Assembly (NCBI GenBank): GCA_018697195.1
Contig: CM031858.1
Location: forward strand, 132,073,241 to 132,137,240
Reading direction: 5' to 3'
From: Certhia americana
Lineage: Eukaryota > Chordata > Aves > Passeriformes > Certhiidae
Length of the DNA stretch: 64,000 nt
Below, piece after piece: positions 27,719 to 41,940 of this stretch (position 1 is the first letter of the stretch; every line of letters starts with the position of its first letter). Under the pieces are notes generated by a model. The model was not told where the DNA came from. It saw nothing but the letters and a program-made list of their open reading frames with translations, and searched no databases. A program made the position numbers and the translations under genes.

Positions 27719-29637
27719 GTATATCACTTCATTGAAACTATCCATTCTGCATTTGCAGCCTCCCTCACTAACATGCTGCCACAACTGAACAGCATCATCT
27801 ATGCAAGTACTGTGGAACAATCTTCAGCTTTAGAGAAACTAAAACTTCTTAAATTAAAATAATCAAATGTATAATTTTCAAATACATATTTATTTTTATT
27901 CTCATTTTTTTTAGTGCTGTCTTTGGGACCCTGATAGTCTAATGTAACATATTTTGTAAAATGAGATAAAGGAGATCTGCTCTCAATAGAATATCTGCTA
28001 TTCACCTTGATATTTAGTCCATAATTTTGTCAGACTTCACACCATGATTAATCTGTAATTTCAGTCAGTCTGTTTACATTGCTTAAAGTCTGGCATCTGT
28101 GGAAGTCAAGATTTGTGCATAAGTGGTTAAAATGTGCTGTTTTCAAAATCACTCACCCATAGAAAGTGCATTTATTGGCACTTCTGCTTATGGAGTTCAA
28201 GAAATCATTTATTTTAAGAGTATTTTCTGGCCACTTAAGAGTCTGAAGCGAAACTTCATTACTACTGATCAAGATAATATGGTTTTCTTGGAATTTCTAC
28301 TGTATTTATTCATATGGTACTGTCTGCAAGTAGTAAAGTAGGTGATCATCCAAAAAAAATTACCATCCAGCTGAGACTTATAGTGATCCTTCTGAAACAC
28401 ACTGAACAAATTCTCTTTTCCTTTCCGTTGATGTTTGTTTTCAGATTATCATGAAGCGCTTCAAGATGTTGTCTGTTGAAACTAAGATTACAGTCTTGTT
28501 CATTATTGGTAGTTAAATGATACTTTGTGATTAAAAGGGGCTAATCCAGAAAATCTGTTTGCTGAATATTAGTAGGTTGTCATGTTATCACTGGTAGTAA
28601 GACAGCAGATTAATTTTGAGGACTTCCATTTCATTCATGATTATCCTTAATTTTTACAATTTATCTGTTTTTTTTTACAATTCATTTATGCATTCCCTTT
28701 ATTTTTGCCTCTAATGAAATGACTGTACCAAGAACATTCTTCTTTTAACTGTATTTGTCATCTGTTCTGCTTTATCAACATCATAAATAGTATGATTTGT
28801 TTCTTCTTGATGTAAATTCTACCTGCAAAGCACAAAGGCGTATTTCACTAGAAAAACTTTCATTATTTTGAATATTTGACATTCAAATCCAGCTATTTGA
28901 ATGGATAGATCCTAGACTAGTTTTTTCTTAATTTATTTAACCAGTTTATAAAAAGTAGGCATGTAGTTTGTAGAAATGGCTTTGTACTTGGGTTTTGAAA
29001 ACTGGTGCCCCAGTCTGGTACCTACTCAGCATAGTAGCCCATTTAGAGTTCTTCAGTGTTTGTTTTTCCTCAGTTTGAGTATTATCCTTTCTGATCACAC
29101 CAAAATATTCTACTTAAAGAAAACATTATTGTTCAAGATCTAGAAATGCCATGCATGCTGGGTTTGCTTTTTGGGAGATTTTGTGTGTGTGAGAAATAAT
29201 AAAATGAAATTATAAAGTATAAAAAATGTCATAAAAGCAAAAGCAGGGTTTCTGTGCATTTCAGCTTCTTCCACCTTTTTAGTTTGAAGTCAAGATCAAG
29301 ATCTGTTTTCAGTTACACATTGCTGCAAAATGAAAAAAAGTTTATTTATAGATTTAATTTGTTATCTGCCACTTACTTTACTCATTCAGTTTATCCAGTT
29401 AGTTTAACCTAGATGCTGAGGATTTGTTGAAATTAAATAGATATTTGGCTTCTTTAGAAACAATTTTGCAGCATAGAGTTTGACACTATGAAATGAGAGT
29501 TGATGCTAATTATCTCAAGAGATAACATTGACTAAGAATTTTGGTTTTTTGAATTGGAAGCAGTCTTCTAGGGAAGAGACTGTTGAATTTTGTTTCATTA
29601 ATTTTGAACTGTTAAAATAATTGAAAAATAACTACTA

Positions 29638-29650
29638 TTTTTTTTTTTTT
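29638..29650. repeat. Poly-T run, 13 T
   Basis: An uninterrupted T run on the plus strand, about 110 bases before the solo LTR. Confidence 0.8.
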
Positions 29651-29758
29651 CAAGTGAAGATACATGTACAAATCAGAGGGTCTACGGAGGGCAGACCTCT
29701 ACAAAGGGTTTATTTTTAAGAGGCAGTATGCCTGATGCTATTGGCTTGAAGGACAGCC

Positions 29759-30346
29759 TGTTGTAATGATTTAACCCCAACCAGCAAAGTCACCACTCAG
29801 TCACTTCCCCTGTAATTAGATAGTGGAGAGACTTGGAAGGGAAAAAGCTGGAAAACTCATGGGTTGAGATAAAGACAGTTTAATAGAGAAAGCAGAAGTC
29901 ATGCACACAGGCAAAACAGAAGAAGGAAATAATTCACTGCTTCCTATGGGCAGGAAGGTGTTCAGTCGTCTCCGTTATCAGGTGTAACAGTTACTATGGG
30001 AAGATAAATTCCATCACTCCACATGCCCCCCTCTTCCTGCTTCTCCCGATTTTACTTACCAAGCATGATTTCACATGGTCTGGAATATCCCTTTGGTCAG
30101 TTTGGGTCACCTGTCCCAGCTCAGGACAGGTGTTGTGTCTCCTCCCACCCTCCCATGCACCCCCAACCTCCTCACCAGGGTGGCAATACAAGAAGCAGAA
30201 AGGCCTTTGGCTCTGTGTAAGCCCTGCTCAGCAATAACAAAAACATCTCTGTATGATCAACCCTATCTCTGGTCAGCACAAATTCAAAACACAGCCCTGT
30301 AGTAGCCACACTGTGAAGAAAAATAACTCTAGCCTAAATCAGCATA
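29759..30346 (-). mobile_element. Solo LTR of an avian endogenous retrovirus, antisense to gene
   Basis: The block matches in order a long-terminal-repeat family that is abundant in bird genomes and, as I recall, usually classed as ERVL-type. On the plus strand it runs from a 'tgatttaaccccaaccagcaa' edge through 'gggttgagataaagacagtttaat', a C-rich 'caccctcccatgcacccccaacct' region and 'gccctgctcagcaataac', to 'aataactctagcct' and its end near 30346. The element reads on the minus strand, where attaaa near 29880 fits its polyadenylation signal. The promoter portion (about 29965-30090) is present but its TATA motif looks decayed. No internal viral genes or second LTR lie nearby, so it is a solo LTR left by recombination. 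Flanking target duplications are not obvious. Confidence 0.85.
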
Positions 30347-30677
30347 CTTATATTTTAAAATCTTTATGTATTTGTTATACTCTGGAGATAAAATGGTGAG
30401 TATAATATAGCTGAAGTATTTGATATATATGTGCAAAAAGTATGTGTAAAAATATAAAATTAATGTCAAAGAGCAAATCCCTTGTATAGTAATGAAATTA
30501 ATTAAAGAGATGCTCTCTTGTCTGCTTCAGTAGACCACACAGGTTTCTCTTAATTAAAAAGAGTCACATCCTGCTGCAGTGATATGCAAGCTTGTTCTGT
30601 ATATAGTCTCCTGAAACTTCATGTGATGTTGGAATCTTTTCCTGTAGAGTTTTCTTATGCCAGTTTTGTCAAAATTA

Positions 30678-30717
30678 GCTTTGTAGGGGAAAAATTTGCT
30701 TTGTAGTAGAAAATTCA
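30678..30717. repeat. 20-bp imperfect tandem duplication
   Basis: Two adjacent units, gctttgtaggggaaaaattt and gctttgtagtagaaaattca, differ at a few positions. It is probably a replication-slippage product. Confidence 0.6.
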
Positions 30718-33700
30718 GGGGAGAGAAGAAGCTAACATATTTTGTGTCACCAAAATAAAAGGTCTCTGATTACAGAGCCACTAGTTGCAGAGAACAGAAA
30801 GGTTGAATGAATGCAAATTTGAAAGGTGCAATCTCATTCTCAGAGAAGTTTCAGTGGACTCTTTCTTTGAAAATTTGTTTCTTTACAGCTGTATAATATG
30901 TTGGAATATGAATGAATGACCATAGTTCATTAAACTAAAAATAGAGTGCCTGTGATTCTTCTTTCTAATTTTTCAGGGTCCCGTGCTCCCACCATCTTTC
31001 ACTTCATTTCTTCTAATTTTAACTACTTTCTGTCTGAGTTTTCTTCAATTATTTCTGTCACCTTTTTATAGCAGAAATACCACACTGATTATAGCTCTAG
31101 AATGTCTAATGTTACCAATTCTACAAAAGCATTCTAGGTAAGCAGGCAGTTAGTCTTGTATATCTCATATTTATTAATCACCAAGGCTATAGCTACACAT
31201 GTTCTAAGTTTTCAGAAAACTGAATCTTACATTGATATTATGTACATATGCATGGTCTTTGTACATTGAAAGAGATTTTATCTTAAAATCATGCTGTTCA
31301 GGTGATGATTTTGAATTAATTCTTTTCAAGTCTAGCATGATGTCAGCAGTCACTCCCTTGAGAACTGCTAGGAACCAACCCTCTGTACTAAATCAATGCA
31401 GTTTGTAATCACAGCTATAAAATTGTTTCAAACATTGATCTTGAGTTCTGTTTATTAGTTAATGGCTGCTGACAGCTTGCCAAAAATGAAGCATGGGAAA
31501 GGAGCAAAATTACTGTCTACATGGTACTTGTCTCTGAAAATTCAGGGTTTCTCTTCTGAAGTCTCAAATTGTAGTTATTTCTAAATCTCCTTAACCACAG
31601 AGGCTTCACAACCAGAATAAGATAATAGAATATATTGTTTAAATCTGATGTGTTGTGGCTTTGAACAAGGAAGAGGATAAAAAATATTGAAAAAAAAAGG
31701 TTATGTCTCTTTTGCTGTCCACCCACTTCTCCCATTCTCAGAAATTCAGCAGTTCCATGTTTATTCAGTGATTCACAGACCTGTAGCTGTGCATAGAGGC
31801 AGAGCTCTTATGTTTGGTTAGAGGCAAAATGATTGCTGTATTTGTGTGCAGTTCTGTAATATATATGACATACTTGTGTAGGAAGATAGTATGGAGTGCA
31901 GTAGATGAATAGGGCAATCTTTGAAAGCTGTTATGAGCACAGTGTTGAAAAATGATTTCAGCCCAAGTGTCTGTTTTCACACATTCAAGATGCATACTTG
32001 TTCATTACTAAAATAATCTGTAATTTTCTTTCATATTTATAAAACTATTACAATTATTTTCACTGTGTTTGAAAAATATAGCATTTTCCGTGATCAAAGA
32101 TAAAATTGGCTATGGAGTTTTTGTGGTTTCGATTTTTTACTGCCTACTGATGAGGGTTTTTTTTAGCCATGACAGTGAAATACAATTTTACTGGCATCTA
32201 CCACATTCCAACATTTATCAGTTTGGAAGTAGCCATGATATCACAGACACAAATTTAACACTATTTTATGAGGTGTAATCCAGTGATTCAGTGGGAAAAT
32301 AGCCTCACACATGCTCTTAGTGTGAAGAAGGCCTTTAATGAAAGAAGCTACTTCAGAGAGGCTGAAAAGGTTATTGATTTTCTGTCACAGAATCTTGGAA
32401 GTTGGCTTTTCTTATAGCCAGAGAACAGGTAGGTGAATGGAATTTAAGAAGACATGAACTTTCTGGGTAGAGTAAGGTCCATAACCTGTTATGAATGCAG
32501 CTGAAAACTGAACGCCTTGTTCCATGACTGAACATACACTTGTAAAACAAAATTTTGCTGATCCCTTTTATGCAACAGTGAGACATTTGCTCATGGTATG
32601 GGTGGCAACTGCATTTCAGTCCTGTCATGACTGTACATCAGGTCTGAAAAAGCAGGCAGATGCTTTTATTTTCTGTGTCTAGAACCTGACTTCTCCATTT
32701 TCTTGTCCGGTGGGCAGATTGGAAGAGCATTTACAAAAGAAAGTGGTGGGTTTGGGGTAGCATTTTTCATAGACCAGATGTGCACTTCACATGGCAAACT
32801 GGTCTTTGAATTCCACTGCAAATTCAGTATTAGTTCCAAGTTCAAAGCTGAGAAGACAATCCAGCCTTGTTTCATTCTGCAGGAGGTGTAGGTGTGTTGC
32901 ATAAGACTATGTGCATTTGAAGAGAAATAAAGGGCATAAAAGCATTGCATTTTGGAAAAATCTCTTGTGTTTTGAAACACTGATAATTTGTTCTTTGGCA
33001 TTATGTTCTTAAAGAGAAATAATTAAAGAGTTTGAAAGCTTTATAAATGCTGTTACCTAGTTTACTAGTTGTATTTCAAGTAGATGGAGGGTGGTGTCAA
33101 CAAGAAAATTGAGAACTCTTGTCTTAGATATACTTTATGTTTTCTTTTCTGTATAAATCACATGAATTTTGATAAGGATAGAGCTCCTTTTGCCAATTTC
33201 TTGCTGGTTTACCCTGCTTACTTATTTTCCCAAAACTGGAAGAAACATAGTATCTTTGAAATATTTATCCTTTTGAATTTGACCAGCAAATATCTGAGTT
33301 ACAAGATAAGCAAATGAATTGCATGCATATGCAGGCAATATAGGATTGCATAAGCCTTCTTTCCATAGGAAACCAGGCAAAGAAGGATTTCCCATCTTTC
33401 CTTTCAGTCACTTCTTAACATTTGATAGTGTAGATATAATAAATCTTAAATTGCTTGTTAGATGTTTACTATAACTGGAATTTCTTGGAGTTTATGAGAA
33501 GTATTAGTAATTCAATTTTGAAAGCTTTACTGAAGGAATTCGTAAAATTACTTCAAAGTATACATGAAATATTTCTGAACCACTATTAAATACTTCTACA
33601 TAAAACTGAAGAAAGGACAAGGCTTTAAATGTAGACATATCTCTCTTTTATTTGGACCAGTCGATGCCACACAAACTGATGGTTTTATTTGAAGTTCTGT

Positions 33701-36700
33701 TTTAAGTTAATTAAGTTTCTACCGCAAAGTTCCAGTGTAGCAGAATAGGACCTGTACTTAGCAAGGCTGGATGCAGTTACTGATTTTTGGTTTTCTTAAA
33801 GTCCGACTAGAATGCATAGTTAGATTCCTGCTAAAATGAACTGTTGGAATGCAAAAACCTGGCAAATGTGAGAGAAGTCTGGCTGGTGAGAAATCAATGG
33901 ATTATCTGAAGTATTTGAATTTAGGTCACTCTTTCTGCTCAATGAACTGAATGATTATCGTTTATTCATGCCTACTATGAAATGTACGACTGATGATTAA
34001 TTTGGGAAGATGAATGAAATTAAATAGATGCTAAAAAGTTTAAGTAAAATACTTGAAGGAATAAAAAGTCAGGAATTTAAATCTGATGCACATTTACCTA
34101 GGGTGCCTGAAAATACTAAGATTTTTATAAATAGGCTTTAGTTCTTGGGTTATTTAAAAGGAAGTTGTCAGGCACAGGTGAAAGTTTTAAATGTCTGGAC
34201 AGTCACATATCTATATCAAAAAAGAATTTTTCTGAGTTTTGTCAGCCAGTAAAATGTTAAACATTTTTGTTATGGTGGCATGATTTCTTCAGTTCACTTT
34301 GTGGATTTCAGAAACATTAGTAACTCAAAGCCAATGTAGTATATCAAACATTCTTTCTGTATGAAGAAATTCAGTGTTGAGAGAGAACAAATGGTTGTTA
34401 ATTTTTAGGTTGTATAAATGTAAATAAACTGTATAGACTAAGGAACTTTCCGTGTATTTTTAAAAAGGCAGAGTACTGGGTGGAATTCCACATTTATCAG
34501 AACTTACTTCAGATCCAAAAGCTGAGATTCTTACTTCATGGTATAAATTGTATTTGGAATGGTCAGTGATACTAAGAGAAATTCATGTGTGGACTTTAGA
34601 TATGAACATATAAATATCACATTTTTGTAATTACTAATCTAGTAGCTCAGTTTGGCCTCTGAGTGGCTGGTTTTGATTTGTACAAAAGCATCAGTCCTCT
34701 TTTATTTTTTTTCCCAGAACTAAATAGGTATTTTTTTTGCCAGAAGGAGTGCAGCAATCATTAGGAATTTGGTGGGAAAAAATATGCTGACCGTAGGCAT
34801 TCCCTAGCCAACATACACTTTCACACAGAAAGATCCTTTCTTATTGCACAACATTAACATCACATTTGTCTCTGTTTATTGACATATGTTAAAAGTCTCT
34901 GTGTTTTAACACTTATTCTGCTGTTAACTCATTGGGTGAGCACACAGATTTAGTCACTACACCTCTCTGCTGCCATATCCCTGCATGTAAGGGGCTCACT
35001 CATGAGTTGTCAGGGACTGTGCCACTCAATTAATATCCTGATAAAAGTATCATCTGCACTGTTAATAAAGTAGAATCCAAAAATGCTCAAAGGCCAGTAA
35101 GGAAATTATTTATGCAATGACTATTCAGTATGCTGGCAAATATATCACATATTTTTATAAGCTTAAAAGGACTTCCTGCTGGTATTTAAGTACTGCTTTT
35201 ATTTTCAAACATTCTGACGGAGAGTGCAAGTTTCAAAAAGTAATTAACATAGTCTGTTCTTAGAAACTGAATAATTCAAGTATCATTCATCCAGGAATGG
35301 GAGTGTGGGGAATCACTTATCTTATGACACCTCAAAAATAAAACGTGAATATTAGTGAAAAATCTCTGAAGGGTACTGATGATTCCGAAAATATTGATAA
35401 ATGCAGGTTTGAACTTCTCTGCATGGTTTCAGTGAGCTGCTGACTTGATTAACTTTGAAATTGAATGGTGGGGAAAATAGTTCATTAAGATAGGAAGTAT
35501 TTTAAAAAGAATTCCTTTGTGCTTTTGCAATTCCTTGTATTTGTAGAATGTTTTAATATTAAATCACAGAATTGTTTAATGGATGTGTATTATATTTGGA
35601 ACAGAATTTCTTTGGCTGTCATTTACATAAAAGTGTGGATGATTTGTAATGCCTTCAGATATCTTTATAAATACATATGCTTAGTTATCTTATGTTGCAA
35701 GTATAGAAATACAGAGGCTTGTGAGGAAAATTGGAAGGCAAACCTATGGACAAACAAGCTTTTATGTAGTAAGTTTCAGTGAATTTTTCCTTCTATATAG
35801 TATTATACACAAACCCAAAAACCTGCTGATTTACAGAAAATTACAAGTTTTTAGAAGGTGGTGACTGTATGGGGTTAAATGAGGGGTTTGGGCGTTGTTT
35901 AAATTTTCTCCTCCATGGCATTTTGATCTCATTTCTACTCCTTCAGACCCCTTGATCAATTCCTTAGGGTGCTGCAAACACCTTAGTATTTTGGGATTAT
36001 TTTTTCGTGGAGAGACTTATCTAACTCATGAAACTGAATACCTGTTAGAGAACTCCTAGTGAGTGCTTTGACTCCATGCAGACCCCTTCCAATTTTAGTA
36101 GAGGAAAAATCTTCCTAGAAAAAGAGCGATGTAGTAGGACAACACTTTCCTCTGATTGCTTTTTTTCCTTCAATGTGTTTTGCTGTCACAGCCTCTTGGT
36201 AACTGTGGTCAGAGTGTAATAGCATTTTCCTCAGTTTAGCTCCCTTTTAGTGTGTGAGAAGCTGTATGACAGATGATGTGATGTTGGAGGGAAAGCTTAC
36301 CCAGCCTGTTGAGGTCATGGGACAGACACATTTTGAACAGGGTCATGGGATGTGATGGAGGAGAGAGTTCTGCTGCCTGCCTGCCTGGCTGTGGGCCTGT
36401 CCTGAAGCAGGAGCACTGAGCTTTTGGGCATTAGTGAAAATGTGGATTTGCCTGCAGCAGGATAACTTTTTCCAGCCAAAAAGAAGCTGCTGCCTTCTTA
36501 ATCTGTGAGGAGCCTGAGTGGAACAGGAAAAATGAATCCCTCTTGTGCCAGAGAGATTGAGACCTGATAGGTCTGTGCCACACAGAAATTGGGAATAAAG
36601 TACCTTCCCTTAATTTAATTGCTAAATGTAAGGGGAGAGGAAAGCATGAGGCCATCAGTGCCTACAAATTAATAATATTTTTCAACCCAGTAGTGGAAGT

Positions 36701-37109
36701 CTGATGTGTGGGTTTTTTCTGCATTGAATTATTTGAGGAAATGTCCATTTGTCCCAAATCACCCCTCAGAAGTTTTCTTTTCCCTTTTCTATTTCTTAAG
36801 TCAATGAATATTTATAGCACAGACTGGTGTCATTTTCACAAAAGTTCTTTTTATTTTCAAAACTTACGTATTTTCTGGATCAAATTTCTAAAAAACTCAT
36901 TTCCAGTAGGCTAAAAAAACACAAAGAAGGAGACGTTTGTCTATATATGAAAGACATCTTTAACTTGAATTTATACCTGTAAGTCTTGCTTGGTGGCATC
37001 TCCTACAAAGTAAGCACTTTAATGATTAATTTTAAAGTACTTGGAACTCCCTCTATTTTTTAACCAGAAATTGTGAAATGAGTTATCATAAATGCTCCTT
37101 TGATGAGTC

Positions 37110-37128
37110 TTTTTTTTTTTTTTTTTTT
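37110..37128. repeat. Poly-T run, 19 T
   Basis: One of the two longest pure T runs apart from the one in the 41892-41947 tract. It lies on the plus strand in the B-C intron. Confidence 0.85.
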
Positions 37129-38035
37129 AAAGGCTGTTCATTACCAATGTGTTCTTAAATTGGTTAGTGTGGCAGCTTATGTGTGGTTGATATGTATATG
37201 TTTGCAAAAGCATCAATTAAACAATAAGGGACTAAAAGATAAGAGTAGGAATATTTTAGGCTCCTGTACATTGTTTTCTTAATGCAACTGGTATAACTGG
37301 AAGCAGTCCCCACTCTGGTGGTTTGTTTTTTTCTTCCCCTCATCAGTTTGGAAGTGTTTCATACAAATCATATTTTCTATCCAGCTATTGCTGATGGGCA
37401 TCTGGGTGGAACTGATTACATTGCCAGGAAATGTTCCGGGGTTTTCAGTTCAGAAGTAGAAAAGTAACATAATTATTTTAGGAAATTACCTTCATACTGA
37501 GGCAGATGAGACTGGTCCAGTCTACATGTCTGCTGTAGAAGACTAGCCAAACACACATGGTAGCCACACCTGACAGTGTCTTAGCAGGTGTCATCTCCTG
37601 ATCTCCTTGCCTGATAGGGAATTAGGACACTTCTTTCCCAGCATGCTTTCAGGCAAAATTCTGAGATTTACAGTACAGGAAAAAAGAAATTACTACTTTC
37701 TTCTTTTCTCTGCAGGAGTGAGTTCTTTACTTGTTTCTTCTTTCTACTACAATATACTTTATATTCCTTTTCTATTTTCCATGGTTTATGATTGAATGGT
37801 TCCTTAGTGTCTGTTGAGTTTTGAGACTTTCCTTTTTTTTCATCTCTTGATTGAACTTGAGGGGTTATAGCAAAGCTGGGTTTTATCATGGATATTTGCG
37901 GAATTTTTCAAATTTTAATTACATGTAAACAAAGAAAAACAGGAGGTACTTCAGTCAGCTAATTTAATTTTTAATTCACTGATTGTTGCTTCTGGCTATT
38001 CTGTAATTGAGAGAGAATTAGCACTGTTTGTTTTC

Positions 38036-38145
38036 CTAAAAGAAAAATAATATTATAAATATAGTACAAACTTATTATATATAAAATATTATAAATATAT
38101 AAATATATTTTGATATAAAGAATAGTATAAAAATAAAATAATAAA
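38036..38145. repeat. AT-rich low-complexity region
   Basis: About 110 bases almost wholly of A and T, with recurring aatattataaata, tatataaa and aaaataaaat motifs. It has no clean period, so it is AT-rich low complexity rather than a microsatellite. Confidence 0.75.
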
Positions 38146-40075
38146 ATATGGGAGATTGGAACAAAAACTAGCTTTAAATCCCACTCATGAGGGTTGCACT
38201 TGTGATGTAGGATGTTAACAGTCGCTGCTGAATGCATTGTAGAAAATGTAGGTTTACATTGTATTTACCTACTCATCCTGAACTGTAGCACCCTACCTGT
38301 GAAATTCCCAGAGTCTCACAGTGATTTTGTATGCCATTCTCACCATTGCCCACACTTGTGTTCTAGAGTTCTGTGCCTCAATGAATCCCAGTTTAATATT
38401 CCTTGGTACTCAAGCTATTCCTGATTCTTACTTTGTGTAGTGTATGTAGTAGTGTAGGGCCTGACAACACAGAACACTGCACAGAAGATGGTGTGAATTG
38501 AGGTGGAGTAATAAGTTAAAGGAGGACTGCTATTCCTTGACTAATGTCTTCGTTTTAACTTAGTCCATTCTTAATGTGGATGGAAGACATACTTCATGGC
38601 ATAAAGCTGTCCATGTGAGATGTTATAAAACAGCTATTGCACGCTGCTTCTCCAGACGGACAAGTTACGTGTTTGTCTCTCCAGAACAGCTGACAACAAA
38701 CAATCCTGAAATGTCATGCTTTTTACACTCTCACGATCCAGTTTTCATTCCATATCCTTCTAATATATCCATAATTGGAGCCAGGAATCTCTGAGAGGAC
38801 TAATTATACTGCAGCCATAAAAATCCTCTTTCACTCTTTTGACCACCTCTCTTTCTGAATCTTTGGATTCTCCATCAGTTTAATGAACTGAACATATCTC
38901 TTTAAGATGATTAAAAATACTATTTGTTGAGGGATTTTTTCTGATAATGTTATTGAACTCTAGCCTTGATGGGGGAAGTCTCACAAATTAATTCATCCAG
39001 TGATATTAACATTGCATTCTCTTGGCAGAAGTTCACCACTTAGTTGTTTCAGTTTTAAATCGTTACATGTTTCATTGCATTACTGAACAACCAGTGATGC
39101 ATACCAAGTACCATTTTTGCTTTTCTTAGTTCAACTGATAGCATCATTTTGTCTTAAGAATTTTTCTGTAATTTTTATCCTGCACATTTCTCCTAGCTGT
39201 AAAATTGGTAGACATAAATTGTTACACACTGATTTCAATTTTGTTTAAATTTAAGTCATGAAGTCTTCAAATTTATTCTTTCAGTTTTGTCAGCTCAACA
39301 TGTATGCCAAAACTAGAAATGTTAAATAAGCTGACAATAGTGGGTATTCTAAAACACAAGGAGGAGGGTATTCTGTAAAACATGTCAGAATATGCATTAC
39401 TCACAGTCTTCTTTTGAAGTTCCAGTGTACTTATATTTAATTTAATGTTTCTAAAATATTTTCATGTTCATGTTATTAAATAACTAACAGTTTAAGGAAA
39501 TATCTCTTTTTGTTAGAAAACATTGAATTTTGTGGAAGTATTTTATACTTTATTATCTTAAAATTTGACAAAGTAAGGAAATGGTTTAATTTTTATGCCT
39601 TTTATTGGAAGCACACTCAATTTTTTAAAGGGAATTTTTCAAAGAAAACAAATTAAAGGCTGTTATTTAATGTGGTATGTAATTTCTTACAATGTTAGAA
39701 AGATGAAACCTTTAGATGACACTGGCAGCAATGGATGTGAAAACCTCTTGGATTTCAATTGCATCGTCAAATAGGTTATCACTTTGAAAGCTGTCTTAAT
39801 TTGTTTAAGGCAGACATCCTTCATAATATTTTCTTAGCAGTTCATGTTGAAAAAGTTGGCACATTTAATTTTATTTTGTTGTATTTCTCACAAGGCTTAA
39901 CTAGTGCAGTTGAATTGACAAGTTTAATACAGACACATTATTATTATGTGCATAATGAGATATACACAGTGAGAGAAAGATTCTTTCAGAATGTAAAGTA
40001 AGTAATTGTTTTTCTTTGCTATCAGTAAGTTTATTGGATATTCTTCTTGTAACTGACTTTTTTTTCTTGCATTAG

Positions 40076-40203
40076 AATCTCGTCCTTTGTCACTCCCTGT
40101 GAAAACTGTGCTGAACTCATCTGAAAGCTGCAGAAGTCCTGAGGAAAGAATGAAAGAATTTATTGGAATAGTGTGGAATGCAGTTAAGTGCCTTACACTT
40201 CAG
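40076..40203 (+). CDS. VPS13B: VPS13B exon C (128 bp internal exon)
   Basis: This exon completes codon 87 and encodes residues 88-129 of the window's segment. The acceptor is a long T-rich tract ending cattag, and the donor is cag|gtaaga, close to consensus. The peptide begins with the tail of the Ser/Pro-rich loop (SRPLSLPVK, SSESCRSPEER). It then returns to structured sequence, MKEFIGIVWNAVKCLTLQ, an amphipathic strand or helix typical of the repeating rod. The exon ends on a complete Gln codon, so the intron is phase 0 and matches exon D exactly. SESCRSPEER carries a Ser-Pro site in a charged context. Whether it is modified cannot be told from sequence. Confidence 0.93.
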
Positions 40204-40968
40204 GTAAGATGAAAAGGAAGTGAAAAAAACCCCTATGTGTTTCCAAACTTTATGATACTTTTTATGCATCCTAGTGCTTTTTATTAGAGGGGTTTTAAAG
40301 GAGCTCCCAAGTTTTATTGTCTTATTTCAATAGTTTCAAAGTCTGAGAGAATGAAAAATAAAGTGAGGTTTTGGGTAAATTAAACAAAAAATACTTTAGG
40401 TATAAAATATTACTTTTTGAAATACTGTTTTGTATTAAAAGGGAAAGATCCTTCAAAATTATATTAATAAAAACTGCTTGTCATACTTTTCTTTATTATA
40501 AACATGGCAGTTAGATTTGCAGAATGCCTTCATTACTAAAACTGTTTGAGGAAAGTGTGTGTGATAAATACTTTCCTGAGGTGTATGATACAACTGCTGT
40601 TGTTACACATGAAGGCTCAGCAGCTTACTTGCCTGCTTTTTCATGAAGGACAAGGAGATGGCTGCTGGGATTAAAGCATTTTAGTTTATACTGCCCTAGA
40701 TTGTAGCTGCTGATCAGTAAAAGCAGAGTTTTTGTGTAGCAGTATAGATGCCATTTTAGGAGTCCAATGTTAAGATTGCAGGAAAAAATATTAGATGGCG
40801 TAGAAGTGCTGGAATTGGGACTCTGTTGTTCCCAGTACTTATCAGTGCTTATTGAGAAATTATTCTAATTTATAATTATCCTTACCTGTGCCTCTTGAAC
40901 CATACATTCATTCTATGAGATCAGTATTTAGTGGTACACCAGCATATAGTAGCAATTTTTTTTTAATT

Positions 40969-41001
40969 TAAACAAACAAACAAACAAACAAACCAAACAA
41001 A
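40969..41001. repeat. (AAAC)n microsatellite
   Basis: About seven to eight repeats of aaac/caaa with one interruption (aaccaaac), directly after a T-rich stretch. Confidence 0.8.
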
Positions 41002-41891
41002 GTCTTAATTACAACTTGTGGCAAGTTTTTTTTTTTCATTGTTACAGAAAGTAATTGTGAATGCTTGTCCCTTCTTCCTATCAAGAAATCTATTTAGTAA
41101 TATACATACTCATCCCAGAATATGTGTGACTTCTCTTTCATGTGTCACTCCTCTTTTATGTAAAAAGTACTTAAAATTTGCAGTTTTAGAAAGTTTAAAA
41201 GTTCAGGTTTTGCCTGAGCAAGAACTTGAGACTTGTCACCTGATTGCAGAGCATAGTGAAATTGAGGAGATGCTTTCCATTAAATCTATTCAGTTTTCAG
41301 CCTTCTTGGTCATTATTGTTTTTTTGTATTATTTTGCTTGTTTTCCTTTCTTTCTTAATGTTCTCACCACTGTAGATTAAAATTTCTAGATAAGAGAGAG
41401 AATTTGTAATCTATTTGAAGGAAGCAGTGTATTTTTGTTATGTGTCTGGGTGGTACTTAGCACAGTGAGACTCCCTATATAAATGCTGCTTACAGTTGAA
41501 TCATAATAAAAGTGGTAATATAGTAGTGACAACAAAGATCTGGGTCCTTTATAAAGGGGGAAAGCTGAATCAGAACTACAATACTCTGCTCATACATTTT
41601 TCATGGTATGCTTTTTTGTGGGCAACCAGCAAATTGAATTTCTTTTGAGGAATGAGTAAAATACCAATCATGAAGTTTGTGTGTTACTACATAGGAAAAG
41701 TGGTAGTGATTATTTCTGTGGAGATGAAAACTGATGACTGATAATGAAAGTGGTAAGCAGAGATTGTCTCAAAGAGTAATTCCTAAATACCTTGCTGCTC
41801 TAACCCTATTCCCTGACAGAATAGGGCTCATAGTGGCAGAGGACTTTTTGTATTGGGTACTTGAGGTTCTAAATTTATTTACTTTTTACAG

Positions 41892-41903
41892 TTTTTTCTT
41901 TTC

Positions 41904-41940
<37 letters not shown>

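Larger units (their letters stand above)
27719..40075 (+). other. VPS13B: VPS13B intron between exons B and C (12.4 kb)
   Basis: This is a phase 1 intron, starting gtatat and ending ttgcattag. It contains one solo LTR in antisense orientation (29759-30346), poly-T runs at 29638-29650 and 37110-37128, a short 20-base tandem duplication (30678-30717) and a very AT-rich patch (38036-38145). The rest is apparently unique sequence. Minus-strand ORFs at 32371-32628 and 32666-33001 have no recognisable domain and I treat them as chance. Confidence 0.85.

Noticed and set aside
32371..33001. Two adjacent minus-strand ORFs (85 and 111 codons)
   Set aside because: They lie in the same general region, but neither shows family features and there are no consistent splice sites joining them.
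41018..41380. 120-codon plus-strand ORF with hydrophobic C-terminus
   Set aside because: The Phe/Leu/Ile-rich translation follows from T-rich DNA next to simple repeats. It is not a known exon, and the phases of exons C and D already join without it.
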